From assembly GCF_001696455.1 (NCBI RefSeq), contig NZ_MAUJ01000002.1:248001-312000 (forward strand): DNA of 64,000 bases. The letters are read 5' to 3'. The DNA comes from Pseudoalteromonas luteoviolacea. GTDB taxonomy: Bacteria > Pseudomonadota > Gammaproteobacteria > Enterobacterales > Alteromonadaceae. A program made the translations under genes and the position numbers. This document shows, one piece after another, positions 18,504 through 27,281 of the stretch. Within the stretch, counting starts at the first letter, position 1. Each line of letters opens with the position of its first letter. The notes beneath the pieces are model-generated. The model saw only the letters and a list, made by a program, of their open reading frames with translations. It ran no database searches and was not told the DNA's origin.

Positions 18504-20087
18504 ATGCGCATAATAATTTCAGTTTTACTACTGTCTTTTTTGGCTGCTTGTCAGCTACTTCCAATTTCACAAAAAGAACAATACCTTACCGTTCTGCATA
18601 CCAACGATCACCATGGTAGATTTTGGCACAATGAAGATGGCGAGTACGGTATGGCTGCTCGCAAAACTCTAATTGACCAACTTCGCCATGAAGCCACACA
18701 ACAAGGTCATAATGTTATCCTGTTATCAGGTGGTGATATTAATACGGGTGTACCAGAGTCTGATCTACAAATAGCTGAACCAGATTTTAAAGGTATGAGC
18801 CTTATTGGTTATGATGCAATGGCCATAGGTAACCATGAGTTCGATAATCCTCTGTCTGTATTGGATCAGCAAATTGCATGGTCAAACTTCCCTCTATTAT
18901 CAGCAAACATCATAGACAAAAAAACCAATCAGCCTGCTTACCAGTCATATGCGATCATTCAAAAAGGTACGCTTAAAATAGCTGTTGTAGGTTTGACGAC
19001 CACAGACACCGCAAAAATAGCTAACCCTCAATATATCGGACATTTAGATTTTGTGACTCCGTCTGTAGCGACTCAACCTCTGGTTGATAAAATCAAATCT
19101 AAATACAATCCGGACGTGGTTATCGCTGTAACGCATATGGGTCATTATCACAATGCAAGTCATGGCATTAATGCACCAGGAGACGTAACCTTAGCCCGAG
19201 CGTTAAAACCAAATACACTAGATATGATAATTGGTGGCCACTCTCAAGAACCCATTTGTATGGACAAACAAGGCAATCCTGATACTAAATTCAAAGCAGG
19301 CAAAGCGTGCTGGCCAGACAAACAAAACGGTATTTGGATCATGCAGGCGCATGAATGGGGTAAGTATGTTGGTAAAGCAGTATTTAAGATTTCAAACGGT
19401 GATAAAGCACTTGTAAGCTACGAGCTTATTCCTGTAAATCTGAAAAACGAGCATGGCCACTTCATTTCAGAAGAAATCGCGAAAGATGAAGCACTATACA
19501 ACTTTCTACTGCCTTATCAGGAACAAGGCGCATTAAAATTAGCCGGCTCTGTAGGTTCTGTTGACCAATACCTAGACGGGAAACGCAATACAGTGCGTTT
19601 CGAGCAAAGCTTGCTCGCCGATTTAATCATCAATGCTCAGGCTGAGGCTGTTGGTGCAGATTTTGGCATTATCAGTGGTGGCGGGATAAGAGCGAGTATT
19701 AAAGAAGGCGAAGTAAGCTATAAAGATATTCTAAAAGTACACCCATTTAAAAATCGCGTTGCTTACATTGATTGGCGCGGACAAGATCTCGTTCAGTACC
19801 TCAATGTTGTAGCAAGCTTTCCACCGGATGCTGGGGCTTATTTACAATATCATAAAATTGATTTTACCATTAACAATGGCGCAGTTACTGTCAAAACAAT
19901 TAACAATAAGCCATTTGACGTAAATAAAACTTACAGAATGAGTATCAATAGTTACAATGCTTCTGGCGGTGATGGTTACCCAGTAATTTCAAATTATAAA
20001 AACTATCAAAGTACTGACGTAACGGATGCACAAGCACTACGTATATACATTGAGAAACACTCCCCTGTTAAAGTCGAGCAACTTTAA
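18504..20087 (+). CDS. UshA-like 5'-nucleotidase / bifunctional metallophosphatase lipoprotein
   Basis: 527 residues. The N-terminus is a lipoprotein signal ending in LAAC (Cys16). The calcineurin-like metallophosphatase domain shows all metal motifs in order: TNDHHGR (about residues 33-39), GGDINTG, AIGNHEFDN, VTHMGHY and GGHSQE. A C-terminal 5'-nucleotidase domain follows with SLLADLIINAQAEAVGADFG, ISGGGIRASI and YNASGGDGYPV, the substrate-stacking and closing loops. It should remove phosphate from nucleotides (and possibly sugar nucleotides) outside the inner membrane, for nucleoside and phosphate uptake. This fits the S1/P1 nuclease 2 kb downstream. Confidence 0.93.
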   Translation: MRIIISVLLLSFLAACQLLPISQKEQYLTVLHTNDHHGRFWHNEDGEYGMAARKTLIDQLRHEATQQGHNVILLSGGDINTGVPESDLQIAEPDFKGMSLIGYDAMAIGNHEFDNPLSVLDQQIAWSNFPLLSANIIDKKTNQPAYQSYAIIQKGTLKIAVVGLTTTDTAKIANPQYIGHLDFVTPSVATQPLVDKIKSKYNPDVVIAVTHMGHYHNASHGINAPGDVTLARALKPNTLDMIIGGHSQEPICMDKQGNPDTKFKAGKACWPDKQNGIWIMQAHEWGKYVGKAVFKISNGDKALVSYELIPVNLKNEHGHFISEEIAKDEALYNFLLPYQEQGALKLAGSVGSVDQYLDGKRNTVRFEQSLLADLIINAQAEAVGADFGIISGGGIRASIKEGEVSYKDILKVHPFKNRVAYIDWRGQDLVQYLNVVASFPPDAGAYLQYHKIDFTINNGAVTVKTINNKPFDVNKTYRMSINSYNASGGDGYPVISNYKNYQSTDVTDAQALRIYIEKHSPVKVEQL

Positions 20088-20121
20088 TCAAATAGGGCGC
20101 TAATTTTATTAGTGCCCTTCT

Positions 20122-21045
20122 CTACTTACCCACAATCTCAACATCATCAAGCGTAATATTGGACAAGGCATAACTGTGAAGCTTTGATCTAGACCCTTCC
20201 CCGTGTGCCTTCGGTGGGTAATACTTGGCTTTAAGTTCTGGTGTGTTCGCTAATAGTTCATCCATCGCAGCTCTAATTTCGCTCAACGTTTTTTCTAAAC
20301 TATTCGAGAAGTTTGGTCGTTTGCGTATTGTATGGCCCAATGAAATCAATCGGTGAAAGTACTTATCAGCAAGTTCTAGTAACTCTTCTGGTAGCTCTTT
20401 GTTTTGATTCAAGGATGCTTCAGGGTTCGCTTCACAATATTCAATCAAAGCTAAGTAGAAACACATTGGTTTGTTCGCTAGCTGAACTTTTACCTCTTTA
20501 TTGTTCGAAAGGTGTAATGCTTTTGAGTAAAGATCAATATGTAATATGGGCTTTTTTTGTTCAGCAGGTGCTATATTTTTTGTTTTCAGTGATTTAACCC
20601 TGTGTCTAGCAATGCTTTTCAGTGCTGCAAAATTAAGAAGTGAAAACATAAACGGAATAATATAAAACGGGAGCTTATGGCTCTCATCAACACTGAACAT
20701 CAAGTAGGTCTCATGGGTAGTCCCTGACAACACTTCAACGACTTCGTGTTCTTTCGCATGTAGCTCTTTACTAGAAACCGTAGTCAAACGAACTCGGCTC
20801 TGCTGCTCGGATAAAATCTCATTTAATGAATATATATATTCTCCTAGTGCTTCCTCATCACCGGAGTAGTTAAGGTTTGGATCCTCAAGAGAAAGACTTG
20901 ACCGATCAATTGCCACTCTTAATTTTACGCTTTGTATATCACGTAAAATATTCTCACTAATTGTGTATTTATTTGAGAGGTTAAATATAGTAAGAAAAAT
21001 AATTAAATAAAGCGTAAACATAGAAACTTGCTTTAATGTAATCAT
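20122..21045 (-). CDS. Membrane protein of unknown function with conserved-looking C-terminal domain, partner of the PhnD-like gene
   Basis: 307 residues if started at the ATG of the ATGA overlap with the upstream gene (21042-21045). One helix near the N-terminus (about 5-24) and one near residue 125-142 bracket a segment that should lie in the periplasm; the rest is cytoplasmic by the positive-inside rule. The C-terminal 130 residues are charged and look like one folded domain, with LPEELLELADKYFHRLISLG, RKRPNFSNSLEKTLSEIRAA and YYPPKAHGEGSRSKLH. I cannot name the family. The layout (periplasmic sensor part, cytoplasmic basic domain) would suit a one-component membrane regulator; this is inference. 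Confidence 0.7.
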   Translation of the reverse strand: MITLKQVSMFTLYLIIFLTIFNLSNKYTISENILRDIQSVKLRVAIDRSSLSLEDPNLNYSGDEEALGEYIYSLNEILSEQQSRVRLTTVSSKELHAKEHEVVEVLSGTTHETYLMFSVDESHKLPFYIIPFMFSLLNFAALKSIARHRVKSLKTKNIAPAEQKKPILHIDLYSKALHLSNNKEVKVQLANKPMCFYLALIEYCEANPEASLNQNKELPEELLELADKYFHRLISLGHTIRKRPNFSNSLEKTLSEIRAAMDELLANTPELKAKYYPPKAHGEGSRSKLHSYALSNITLDDVEIVGK

Positions 21046-21956
21046 TGATTTTCCCCTAAATAATTGTAAGGAAAAGTATTGCATTGCCAATATTGATTTA
21101 CACTATTGAAATAACTCGAACCACCATCTTTCGCTACGCGCTGCAATACATTCTGTAAAGAACATGCCAGTTCAGTATTGTCATTCAGCATTTTAAGGTA
21201 CCACTTACTACCACTTATGTTCTCACCAATTGGTGTGATGTAATTCTTTGAAAAAAAGCGCTCGTCTGACTCGTTCCAATAACTGGCAATGATATCTAAC
21301 TCACCAGCAGCCAATTTATCACGCAATATTTGGTGGGAGCTTACATATTGAATGTTTAAGGCATCTACGTCTATATCCAAACTTTTGAATGCCTTTTTAG
21401 GAATAATGTGTCCTGACCGACTTGTCGGATAATCAAGTAACCCAATCTTTTTATCTAGGAAGTAAGCCTTCTCATACTTAGGTTTTTCTCTGTTTGAGAT
21501 GAAGAATGCAGTATAAGTTGGATACCCGATAACTGGCATATAACTGTATGTTGACTCTGCCATCAAGGCTTTCATCACGTTATCTTTGGATAGAGTCAAA
21601 TCCGCCAGCCCCTTTGAAATAAAGTCAATTTGCTCAGCAAGGTTACCGCTCCACCACACTTCAACCATACCATACTGCTTTGCCAATATAGGGTCTTCAC
21701 AGAGTTGTGGGGCTAGAGACTCAGCTAAACTTTTAATTGGTACATGTACGCTGAAAACTTGTGCATTCGAAACTGAGCGCGTTTGGCACGCTACATACTT
21801 TTGCATTACAGGCGGAAACTCGAGCCCAGCACGGTTATTCAGCTGGTTTGCCAAAAACCAACAGCCCAGAGCGGACAGAAACAAAACTGTAACAATGGTT
21901 GTATTATTGCTTAAATTGAGATTGTATTTCACATTGATGATTTTCTTTTCCTTCAA
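21042..21956 (-). CDS. Membrane-anchored PhnD/TAXI-type periplasmic binding protein
   Basis: About 296-304 residues. A hydrophobic segment (TTIVTVLFLSALGCWFLANQ, about 19-38) is followed by a type-2 periplasmic-binding fold: QYGMVEVWWSGNLAEQIDFI, KGLADLTLSKDN, YPTYTAFFISN, KIGLLDYPTSRSGHIIPKKAF and DKLAAGELDIIASYWNE. This is the pattern of the phosphonate/phosphate/phosphite-binding (PhnD-like) family. No signal cleavage site or lipobox is clear, so it may stay anchored. The start is uncertain: TTG at 21956 or GTG at 21932, neither with a good ribosome-binding site. No ABC permease or ATPase lies nearby; the only partner is the overlapping membrane-protein gene. Confidence 0.7.
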   Translation of the reverse strand: MKEKKIINVKYNLNLSNNTTIVTVLFLSALGCWFLANQLNNRAGLEFPPVMQKYVACQTRSVSNAQVFSVHVPIKSLAESLAPQLCEDPILAKQYGMVEVWWSGNLAEQIDFISKGLADLTLSKDNVMKALMAESTYSYMPVIGYPTYTAFFISNREKPKYEKAYFLDKKIGLLDYPTSRSGHIIPKKAFKSLDIDVDALNIQYVSSHQILRDKLAAGELDIIASYWNESDERFFSKNYITPIGENISGSKWYLKMLNDNTELACSLQNVLQRVAKDGGSSYFNSVNQYWQCNTFPYNYLGENQ

Positions 21957-22153
21957 CCATGCTTATTAGATCAATTTTTATTACTTATTGCAATAGGTAA
22001 TTTTACCAATAAAGTTTAAACCTTTGTTTTTTAAGCTTTATTAATAAGAAATTATGAATCTCATTGACTCCTTTTATTTTCCGAAAAAATCCGGACAATT
22101 GACCTCATTGAAATGACTGGTTACATCCAGCTTCACAATGTATAGAGTTAGTA

Positions 22154-22990
22154 ATGTTAAGAAGTTCAATTAAAGTTTTAGCCGTTTCTTGTGGGTTATT
22201 AAGTAGCTCGGTTTTTGCGTGGGGCCAAAATGGCCATCGAGTGATTGGTGAGCTCGCGCAGAATAACCTTACCCCAACGGCATCTTCTCATGTTCAGCTT
22301 ATATTGGGTGATGACTCATTAGCAGAAGTATCGACGTGGCCAGATGAAATGCGCTCAAATCCAGAACACTTCTGGCGCAAACAAGCTGGGAAATGGCATT
22401 ATATTAACATTGATAAGCCAGAACTCATGCATGACCACAGTAACGAAAAAATTGCAGACCGACATCAAGTAAAGCATATTCTAGATGGCATTCATTACAC
22501 AGCAAATGTCCTTAGAGATCCTTCCTCAGACTTAATAGACAAGCAATTTGCATTAAAGTTCCTAGTACATTTAGTCGGTGATGCGCATCAACCGTTTCAT
22601 GCAGGCAGAGCCGATGACCATGGCGGCAATAAAATTAAAGTCGAGTTTTTCGGTAAACCATCAAACCTACATAAAGTCTTTGATACCGAATTAGTAGAGC
22701 ATGAAAGGCTTTCTTATACTGAACTTACAAAATTTTTATCTACATCAGATAAAAACATAATTACTGAATATTTAAATAGCTCCCCTTCAGACTGGTTATT
22801 AGAATCAAACCAAATTGCAGAAGAAATATATGAAAGCAATGAAACTGAAATAAGTTGGGGTTATATATATAAACATTCGCCAATGATTAAAACCCGTCTA
22901 CAACAAGGCGGTATTAGATTGGCAGGTTTACTAAACCAAATTTTTGACAAAAACTCAAAACCTTTAGTTGATGCACTTGCAAAACGATAA
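22154..22990 (+). CDS. Secreted S1/P1-type zinc nuclease
   Basis: 278 residues with a signal peptide ending in SSSVFA, after which the mature protein starts with Trp, whose amino group is a zinc ligand in this family. The trinuclear zinc-site residues are in place: WGQNGHRVIGE, VSTWPDEMR, WHYINI, HLVGDAHQPFH and DDHGGNKIKV, then a further His in NLHKVFDTELVEH. It should cut single-stranded DNA and RNA and remove 3'-phosphate outside the cell or in the periplasm. It lies 60 bases before the Oar-like TonB receptor on the same strand, probably one transcript. Confidence 0.93.
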   Translation: MLRSSIKVLAVSCGLLSSSVFAWGQNGHRVIGELAQNNLTPTASSHVQLILGDDSLAEVSTWPDEMRSNPEHFWRKQAGKWHYINIDKPELMHDHSNEKIADRHQVKHILDGIHYTANVLRDPSSDLIDKQFALKFLVHLVGDAHQPFHAGRADDHGGNKIKVEFFGKPSNLHKVFDTELVEHERLSYTELTKFLSTSDKNIITEYLNSSPSDWLLESNQIAEEIYESNETEISWGYIYKHSPMIKTRLQQGGIRLAGLLNQIFDKNSKPLVDALAKR

Positions 22991-23050
22991 GAGTTTTGAA
23001 AAATGATATTTAAACTAACTGATAAACCTAATAACACGGGAAACAACATA

Positions 23051-26000
23051 ATGAAAAACGTTCGCTTAACTAAGGTAGCTGGTGCTTTAGTCTTAGCCCT
23101 AGGCGTATCTGCTTCAGCTTTTGCTTCAGACACATCATCTGCGATGCGAGGCAAGATAACAACACCTGAAGGTAGCGCAGCCGCAAACGTTAAAGTAACT
23201 GTAATTCACGAACCTACTGGTACAGTGAGCCACTTCGTAACAAATGACTCTGGTGCATTCATCGCTAAAGGTCTACGTGTTGGTGGTCCATACAAGGTCA
23301 TCTTAGATTCTGACGCTTACAGCGACACAGAACTAGACAATATCTTTCTAGACCTAGGCCAAACTCGCCGTGTAATTTCTCAGTTAGAGCCTAAAAAAAT
23401 TGAAACTATCCAAGTTTCTGGCTACAAAATTGTTCAGCAAGCTGGTGGCTCATCAAGTGTTTTCGGTGAAGAAACACTTAAAAATATGCCAAGCTTCAAT
23501 AACGACCTTAAAGACGTTGCACGTTTAAACCCGTTAGCTTCAATTAACGGCAATGGCGAACTAACAATCGCGGGTAATAACCCAAGAACAAACAGCTTCA
23601 CCGTTGATGGCATTGGTCAAAATGATGACTTCGGTTTACAATTTGGCGGTTACGCAACTCAACAACCACCAGTAGCACTTGATGCGGTTGAACAGGTATC
23701 AGTAGATGCTGCTCCTTTCTCTGCTAAAAAGGGCAACTTCGGTGGCGGTACTATCAACGCTGTAACGAAATCTGGTTCAAACGAGTATACGTTTACTGGT
23801 TTCTACGAGGTTTCAAATCCAAGCCTATCGGGTGATTTGCAGTCAATCAATGAAATCGATGGATTAGATAGCGATCAACACCGTCAATATGAAACGGTTG
23901 AATCTGATTCGATTGTTGAAGAAAACCGTTTTGGCTTTAGTACCGGTGGTGCAATTTTAAAAGATCAATTGTTCTATTTCGTAAACTATAACTCATGGGA
24001 AAAAACACGTGAAATGAGTTATGGCTGGGACGATTCAGGCACAACTCACGAACATGATGTAAGCCAAGCTGACTACGATCGTTTCACTAACATTTTGAAC
24101 AACACTTATGGCCTTACTGATGAACTTGGCGGTGACCCAGTAAGTACTAATGATTCATTACTTGTTAAATTAAGCTGGAATATCAGTGATGCACACCGTG
24201 CAGATTTTACTTACCAATGGCAAGATGACACGGAAGACCGCAATGTTGCAGAAGGTGGTAATACGGTAAAACTGGCATCAGGTCGCTACACAGAAGAGAA
24301 GTCGTTCAATAACTTCGCAACTAAAATATACTCAGACTGGACAGACAACCTTTCAACAGAAATTGGCTTAGCATATAAAGATGTTAACAGTGAGAGTGCC
24401 AACAACTCTGACCTTGGTACTGTAGAGGTAAGTATTGCTGATGGTCGAGGTCCGGGCTTCCATTTCGGTCGTGATGAGTTCCGTCATGAAAACCAATCTG
24501 AAACAGAGACAATTGCGTTTACTTTCGACGGTACATACTTCTACGGTGACCACGAAATTAACTTCGGTACACACTTAGAGAGCCTGCGCCTTTATAACCT
24601 ATTTGGTGCGAATACTCGTGGCTTTTGGGAATTTGAGAGCTTAGAAGATTTCGAAGCCGGTAAAGTTAAAGAGTTCTCTTACCGTAACGCACATACCAAT
24701 GACGTAAACGACTTGGCTTATGACGCGACGCGTAAGCAATTCGCAATCTACGTAGAAGATAAGTTCTACCCTACTGATGACTTAGAATTAAACGTCGGCC
24801 TACGTTATGAGCGTTTATCTTCAAGTGACAAGCCTGTACTTAACCAAGCGTTCCTTAACACTTATGGTTTTACAAACCAAGAAAACCTAGACGGCTTAGA
24901 CATCATCCTACCTCGTATTGGCTTTAAGTATTACGCGACTGAAGCGCTTACAATCAGTGGTGGTATTGGTCGATTCCAAGGTGGTATTCCTAACGTATGG
25001 TACAACAACCCATACCAAAATGACGGTGTAACATACGCGTCTGCGCCACAAAGTGCACTTGACGCATATGTTGAAACAAATAATGCAATTGCTGCTGGCA
25101 ACAGTGGTAATATCACGGCAGATGGATTTGGCAGCGTACCTAAGTCAGTACAAGACAAAATGGTAAGTGGTGCTGGTAGCACAAACTACACTGATCCTAA
25201 TTTCGAGCTACCTTCGAGCATCCGTGCTCAAATCGGTTTCGACTACGAGTTTGATTCAGAGCTTTTAGGTGATGGCTTCAAATGGTCTGCTGAACTTTCA
25301 TACCATAAAAAGCAAAATGAAGCGGTATGGTACAACACTGCATTGATCGATCCGCCGGCTGGTGAACTAGCTGCAACAAAAGATGGCCGCAAGATTTACA
25401 CTTCTCGTTACGAAGGTGATCTAGCAGAGAACTTTGACATTATGATGACCAACGCGTCAGAAGATGCTCGTTCTATCATCTTCACGACGTCACTAGCTAA
25501 AGAGTGGGATAACGGTCTATACGTGTCTGCGACTTACACACACCAAGACGTAGAAGACATCTCGCCGGGTTCTTCTTCACGTGCACAAAGTAACTACAAG
25601 CATGCAGTTACAAAGAGTCGTAACGTAGACCACATTTCTACTGGTCACTATGAAATTGAGCACAGCTTCAAATTAAACCTAAGCTACAAGACTCAGTTCT
25701 TTGATGGCTATGATTCTCAGTTCAACGTGTTCTTTGAGCGTCGTTCTGGTCGTCCATACAGCTACGTCATGGGCTTCTTTAGAGATGGTGACTATGGTGA
25801 TACACGCGACTTTTACTCAAACAGCGCATACTTGGCATATATCCCATCAGGTCCAAACGATGACAACGTGACGTACAAAGACGGTTTTGGATGGGCTGAT
25901 TTAGAGAAGCTACTTAACCGTGCTGGTATTTCAGAGCGTGGTCAAATCCTAGACCGTAACACTTACAAGCAGCCATGGGTTACGACAATGGATATTAGCT

Positions 26001-26272
26001 TTAAGCAAGATATCCCTGGCTTCTACGACGATCACAAAGCGCAAGTTTACGTGATGATCGAGAACTTTGCTAACATGCTTAACAGCGATTGGGGCGTTGA
26101 ACGTCGTTTACGCTTCACAACGCAAAGCATCTATGACTTCGGTGGATACGACGATGACGGTCGCATTATCATCGAGAATAAGTTCCGCGGTGCAGACGTA
26201 CGTAACTACAGCGAAATCGAAGATAACAAGTCAGCTTGGCGTGCTAAAATCGGTGTTCGTTACACATTCTAA
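23051..26272 (+). CDS. Oar-like TonB-dependent outer-membrane receptor with N-terminal carboxypeptidase-regulatory-like domain
   Basis: 1073 residues from the ATG giving MKNVRLTKVAGALVLALGVS, a signal peptide ending near ASAFA. The mature N-terminus is a CarboxypepD_reg-like beta domain (SSAMRGKITTPEGSAAANVK...), then a plug domain (YKIVQQAGGSSSVFGEETL, NSFTVDGIGQNDDFG, GGGTINAVTKSGSN) and a long beta-barrel ending in ...AKIGVRYTF with the terminal aromatic residue. This is the Oar/OmpA-related TonB receptor type of marine Alteromonadales. Ligand unknown; linkage to the nuclease suggests nucleic-acid fragments (inference). A perfect terminator follows at 26302. Confidence 0.93.
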   Translation: MKNVRLTKVAGALVLALGVSASAFASDTSSAMRGKITTPEGSAAANVKVTVIHEPTGTVSHFVTNDSGAFIAKGLRVGGPYKVILDSDAYSDTELDNIFLDLGQTRRVISQLEPKKIETIQVSGYKIVQQAGGSSSVFGEETLKNMPSFNNDLKDVARLNPLASINGNGELTIAGNNPRTNSFTVDGIGQNDDFGLQFGGYATQQPPVALDAVEQVSVDAAPFSAKKGNFGGGTINAVTKSGSNEYTFTGFYEVSNPSLSGDLQSINEIDGLDSDQHRQYETVESDSIVEENRFGFSTGGAILKDQLFYFVNYNSWEKTREMSYGWDDSGTTHEHDVSQADYDRFTNILNNTYGLTDELGGDPVSTNDSLLVKLSWNISDAHRADFTYQWQDDTEDRNVAEGGNTVKLASGRYTEEKSFNNFATKIYSDWTDNLSTEIGLAYKDVNSESANNSDLGTVEVSIADGRGPGFHFGRDEFRHENQSETETIAFTFDGTYFYGDHEINFGTHLESLRLYNLFGANTRGFWEFESLEDFEAGKVKEFSYRNAHTNDVNDLAYDATRKQFAIYVEDKFYPTDDLELNVGLRYERLSSSDKPVLNQAFLNTYGFTNQENLDGLDIILPRIGFKYYATEALTISGGIGRFQGGIPNVWYNNPYQNDGVTYASAPQSALDAYVETNNAIAAGNSGNITADGFGSVPKSVQDKMVSGAGSTNYTDPNFELPSSIRAQIGFDYEFDSELLGDGFKWSAELSYHKKQNEAVWYNTALIDPPAGELAATKDGRKIYTSRYEGDLAENFDIMMTNASEDARSIIFTTSLAKEWDNGLYVSATYTHQDVEDISPGSSSRAQSNYKHAVTKSRNVDHISTGHYEIEHSFKLNLSYKTQFFDGYDSQFNVFFERRSGRPYSYVMGFFRDGDYGDTRDFYSNSAYLAYIPSGPNDDNVTYKDGFGWADLEKLLNRAGISERGQILDRNTYKQPWVTTMDISFKQDIPGFYDDHKAQVYVMIENFANMLNSDWGVERRLRFTTQSIYDFGGYDDDGRIIIENKFRGADVRNYSEIEDNKSAWRAKIGVRYTF

Positions 26273-26301
26273 TATCTAACTTAAACATGTAATTAGATTC
26301 C

Positions 26302-26331
26302 AAAGGCCAGTTTTAAACTGGCCTTTTTTAT
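26302..26331 (+). terminator. Rho-independent terminator of the Oar-like receptor gene
   Basis: AAAGGCCAGTTT and AAACTGGCCTTT form a 12-bp stem with a one-base loop by perfect symmetry, followed by a T run (TTTTTTATTT). It lies 30 bases after the stop codon. Confidence 0.9.
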
Positions 26332-26684
26332 TTCTTGCACTTATTAAATCTGGTCCAGCTATAAATATTCAATTTTTCGAGTTCAACACAATCTGCCTTA
26401 AACACATTGAATGGCGTGATACTTAGTAAAACACCGTTGGATAAAGCCTTGTCTTTAAAAAGTATAGGACGTGTATCAAACCTCAGACTCAGATGGGCAG
26501 AACCCGACAGGACTATTGCGCGAGTATCTAATTTCCCTGTTGCGAGTTACCAAATTGAAATGTACGGGATATTATAAAAGCGGCGACCACGCATTGCGCT
26601 CAGTTTGATATTACGACCCACCTTCTCAGGAGTATTCGGTAAGTACAGCAAGCTCGAAGCAGCATTTTCTAAGCAGGCATTGAT
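26328..26684 (-). pseudogene. Possible gene remnant: 118-codon frame broken by one TAA
   Basis: On the minus strand one frame stays open from 26684 to a stop at 26328-26330, apart from a single TAA at 26547-26549 (codon 46). No good start codon begins it. The peptide looks protein-like (AMRGRRFYNIPYISIW, stop, LATGKLDTRAIVLSGSAHLS and on to TRFNKCKK), but I do not recognise a family. It fills the otherwise empty gap between the Oar-like receptor and the MarR gene. It may be a decayed gene; chance remains possible. Confidence 0.3.
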
Positions 26685-26706
26685 TTAGAGCCCGCTTTCT
26701 TGCTTG

Positions 26707-27162
26707 TTATATTTCCCCTTTCTCTTCTACTGATCTAGACAATTTAGCGATCAGCTCTCTAAACACAGCTTTCTCATTGTCTGTAAAGTTAGATAAAAGC
26801 GCACTTTCCCACTCTTTTGCTTTTGGCGTTAGCTGTTTGTAGAGTTTTAAGCCCTCTTCAGTTGCTTGTAATACCGAGGCGCGTTTGTCCGCCGGATGCT
26901 TTGTTAGACGTAATAACTGCTTTTCTTCTAACTGTTTAATCGCACGAGAAACCGTAGATTTATCCATGTTAGCCAATTCACAGACTTGTTTAGCGGTTGC
27001 GATTTCCAAATTGAACAGGTGGGACAGAACGCGCCATTGTGCCTGTGTAAGACTAGCTTCGGCGCTATAAACCTGTGCAAAATCATCACTGACTTTAGTC
27101 GATAAAGATACTAACTGATAAGGTAAAAACTGACTTATGTCTAATATTGATTTATTGCTCAC
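26707..27162 (-). CDS. MarR-family transcriptional regulator, divergent from hmgA
   Basis: 151 residues with a MarR winged helix: AQWRVLSHLFNLEIATAKQVCELANMDKSTVSRAIKQLEEKQLLRL (about residues 40-85) and the wing KHPADKRASVLQATEEGLKL. MarR dimers usually repress nearby genes and are released by aromatic ligands. It is divergent from hmgA, and the shared 119-base gap holds an inverted repeat in the spacer of the hmgA promoter. It is therefore the probable repressor of the homogentisate genes (inference; other bacteria use IclR-type HmgR). Confidence 0.88.
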   Translation of the reverse strand: MSNKSILDISQFLPYQLVSLSTKVSDDFAQVYSAEASLTQAQWRVLSHLFNLEIATAKQVCELANMDKSTVSRAIKQLEEKQLLRLTKHPADKRASVLQATEEGLKLYKQLTPKAKEWESALLSNFTDNEKAVFRELIAKLSRSVEEKGEI

Positions 27163-27223
27163 AGTGGAAAGGGCCTCTCACATTTCGTAATTATTTTTTT
27201 ACAGTACATCTTTATCGGGATGT

Positions 27224-27252
27224 TTGCAATTACTCTCACATGAGAGTATCTT
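27224..27252 (+). promoter_or_regulatory. hmgA promoter with inverted-repeat operator in the spacer
   Basis: TTGCAA (27224-27229), 17 bases, TATCTT (27247-27252) is a reasonable sigma-70 promoter. The spacer carries TACTCTCA-CA-TGAGAGTA (27231-27248), a perfect 8+8 inverted repeat that overlaps the -10 box. Binding there by the divergent MarR protein would block hmgA transcription. Confidence 0.65.
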
Positions 27253-27281
27253 ACAGGAAACATTAATGGAGTCTAAGTAAA

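Noticed and set aside
22080..22150. Possible PhoB box upstream of the S1/P1 nuclease
   Set aside because: TGACCTCATT and TGACTGGTTA are loosely similar 11-spaced repeats but do not match the Pho box closely enough.
26547..26684. RelE/ParE-like toxin fragment in the broken frame
   Set aside because: A MRGRRFYNIPYISIW end loosely recalls ParE-type toxins, but no antitoxin lies nearby and the similarity is too weak to claim.
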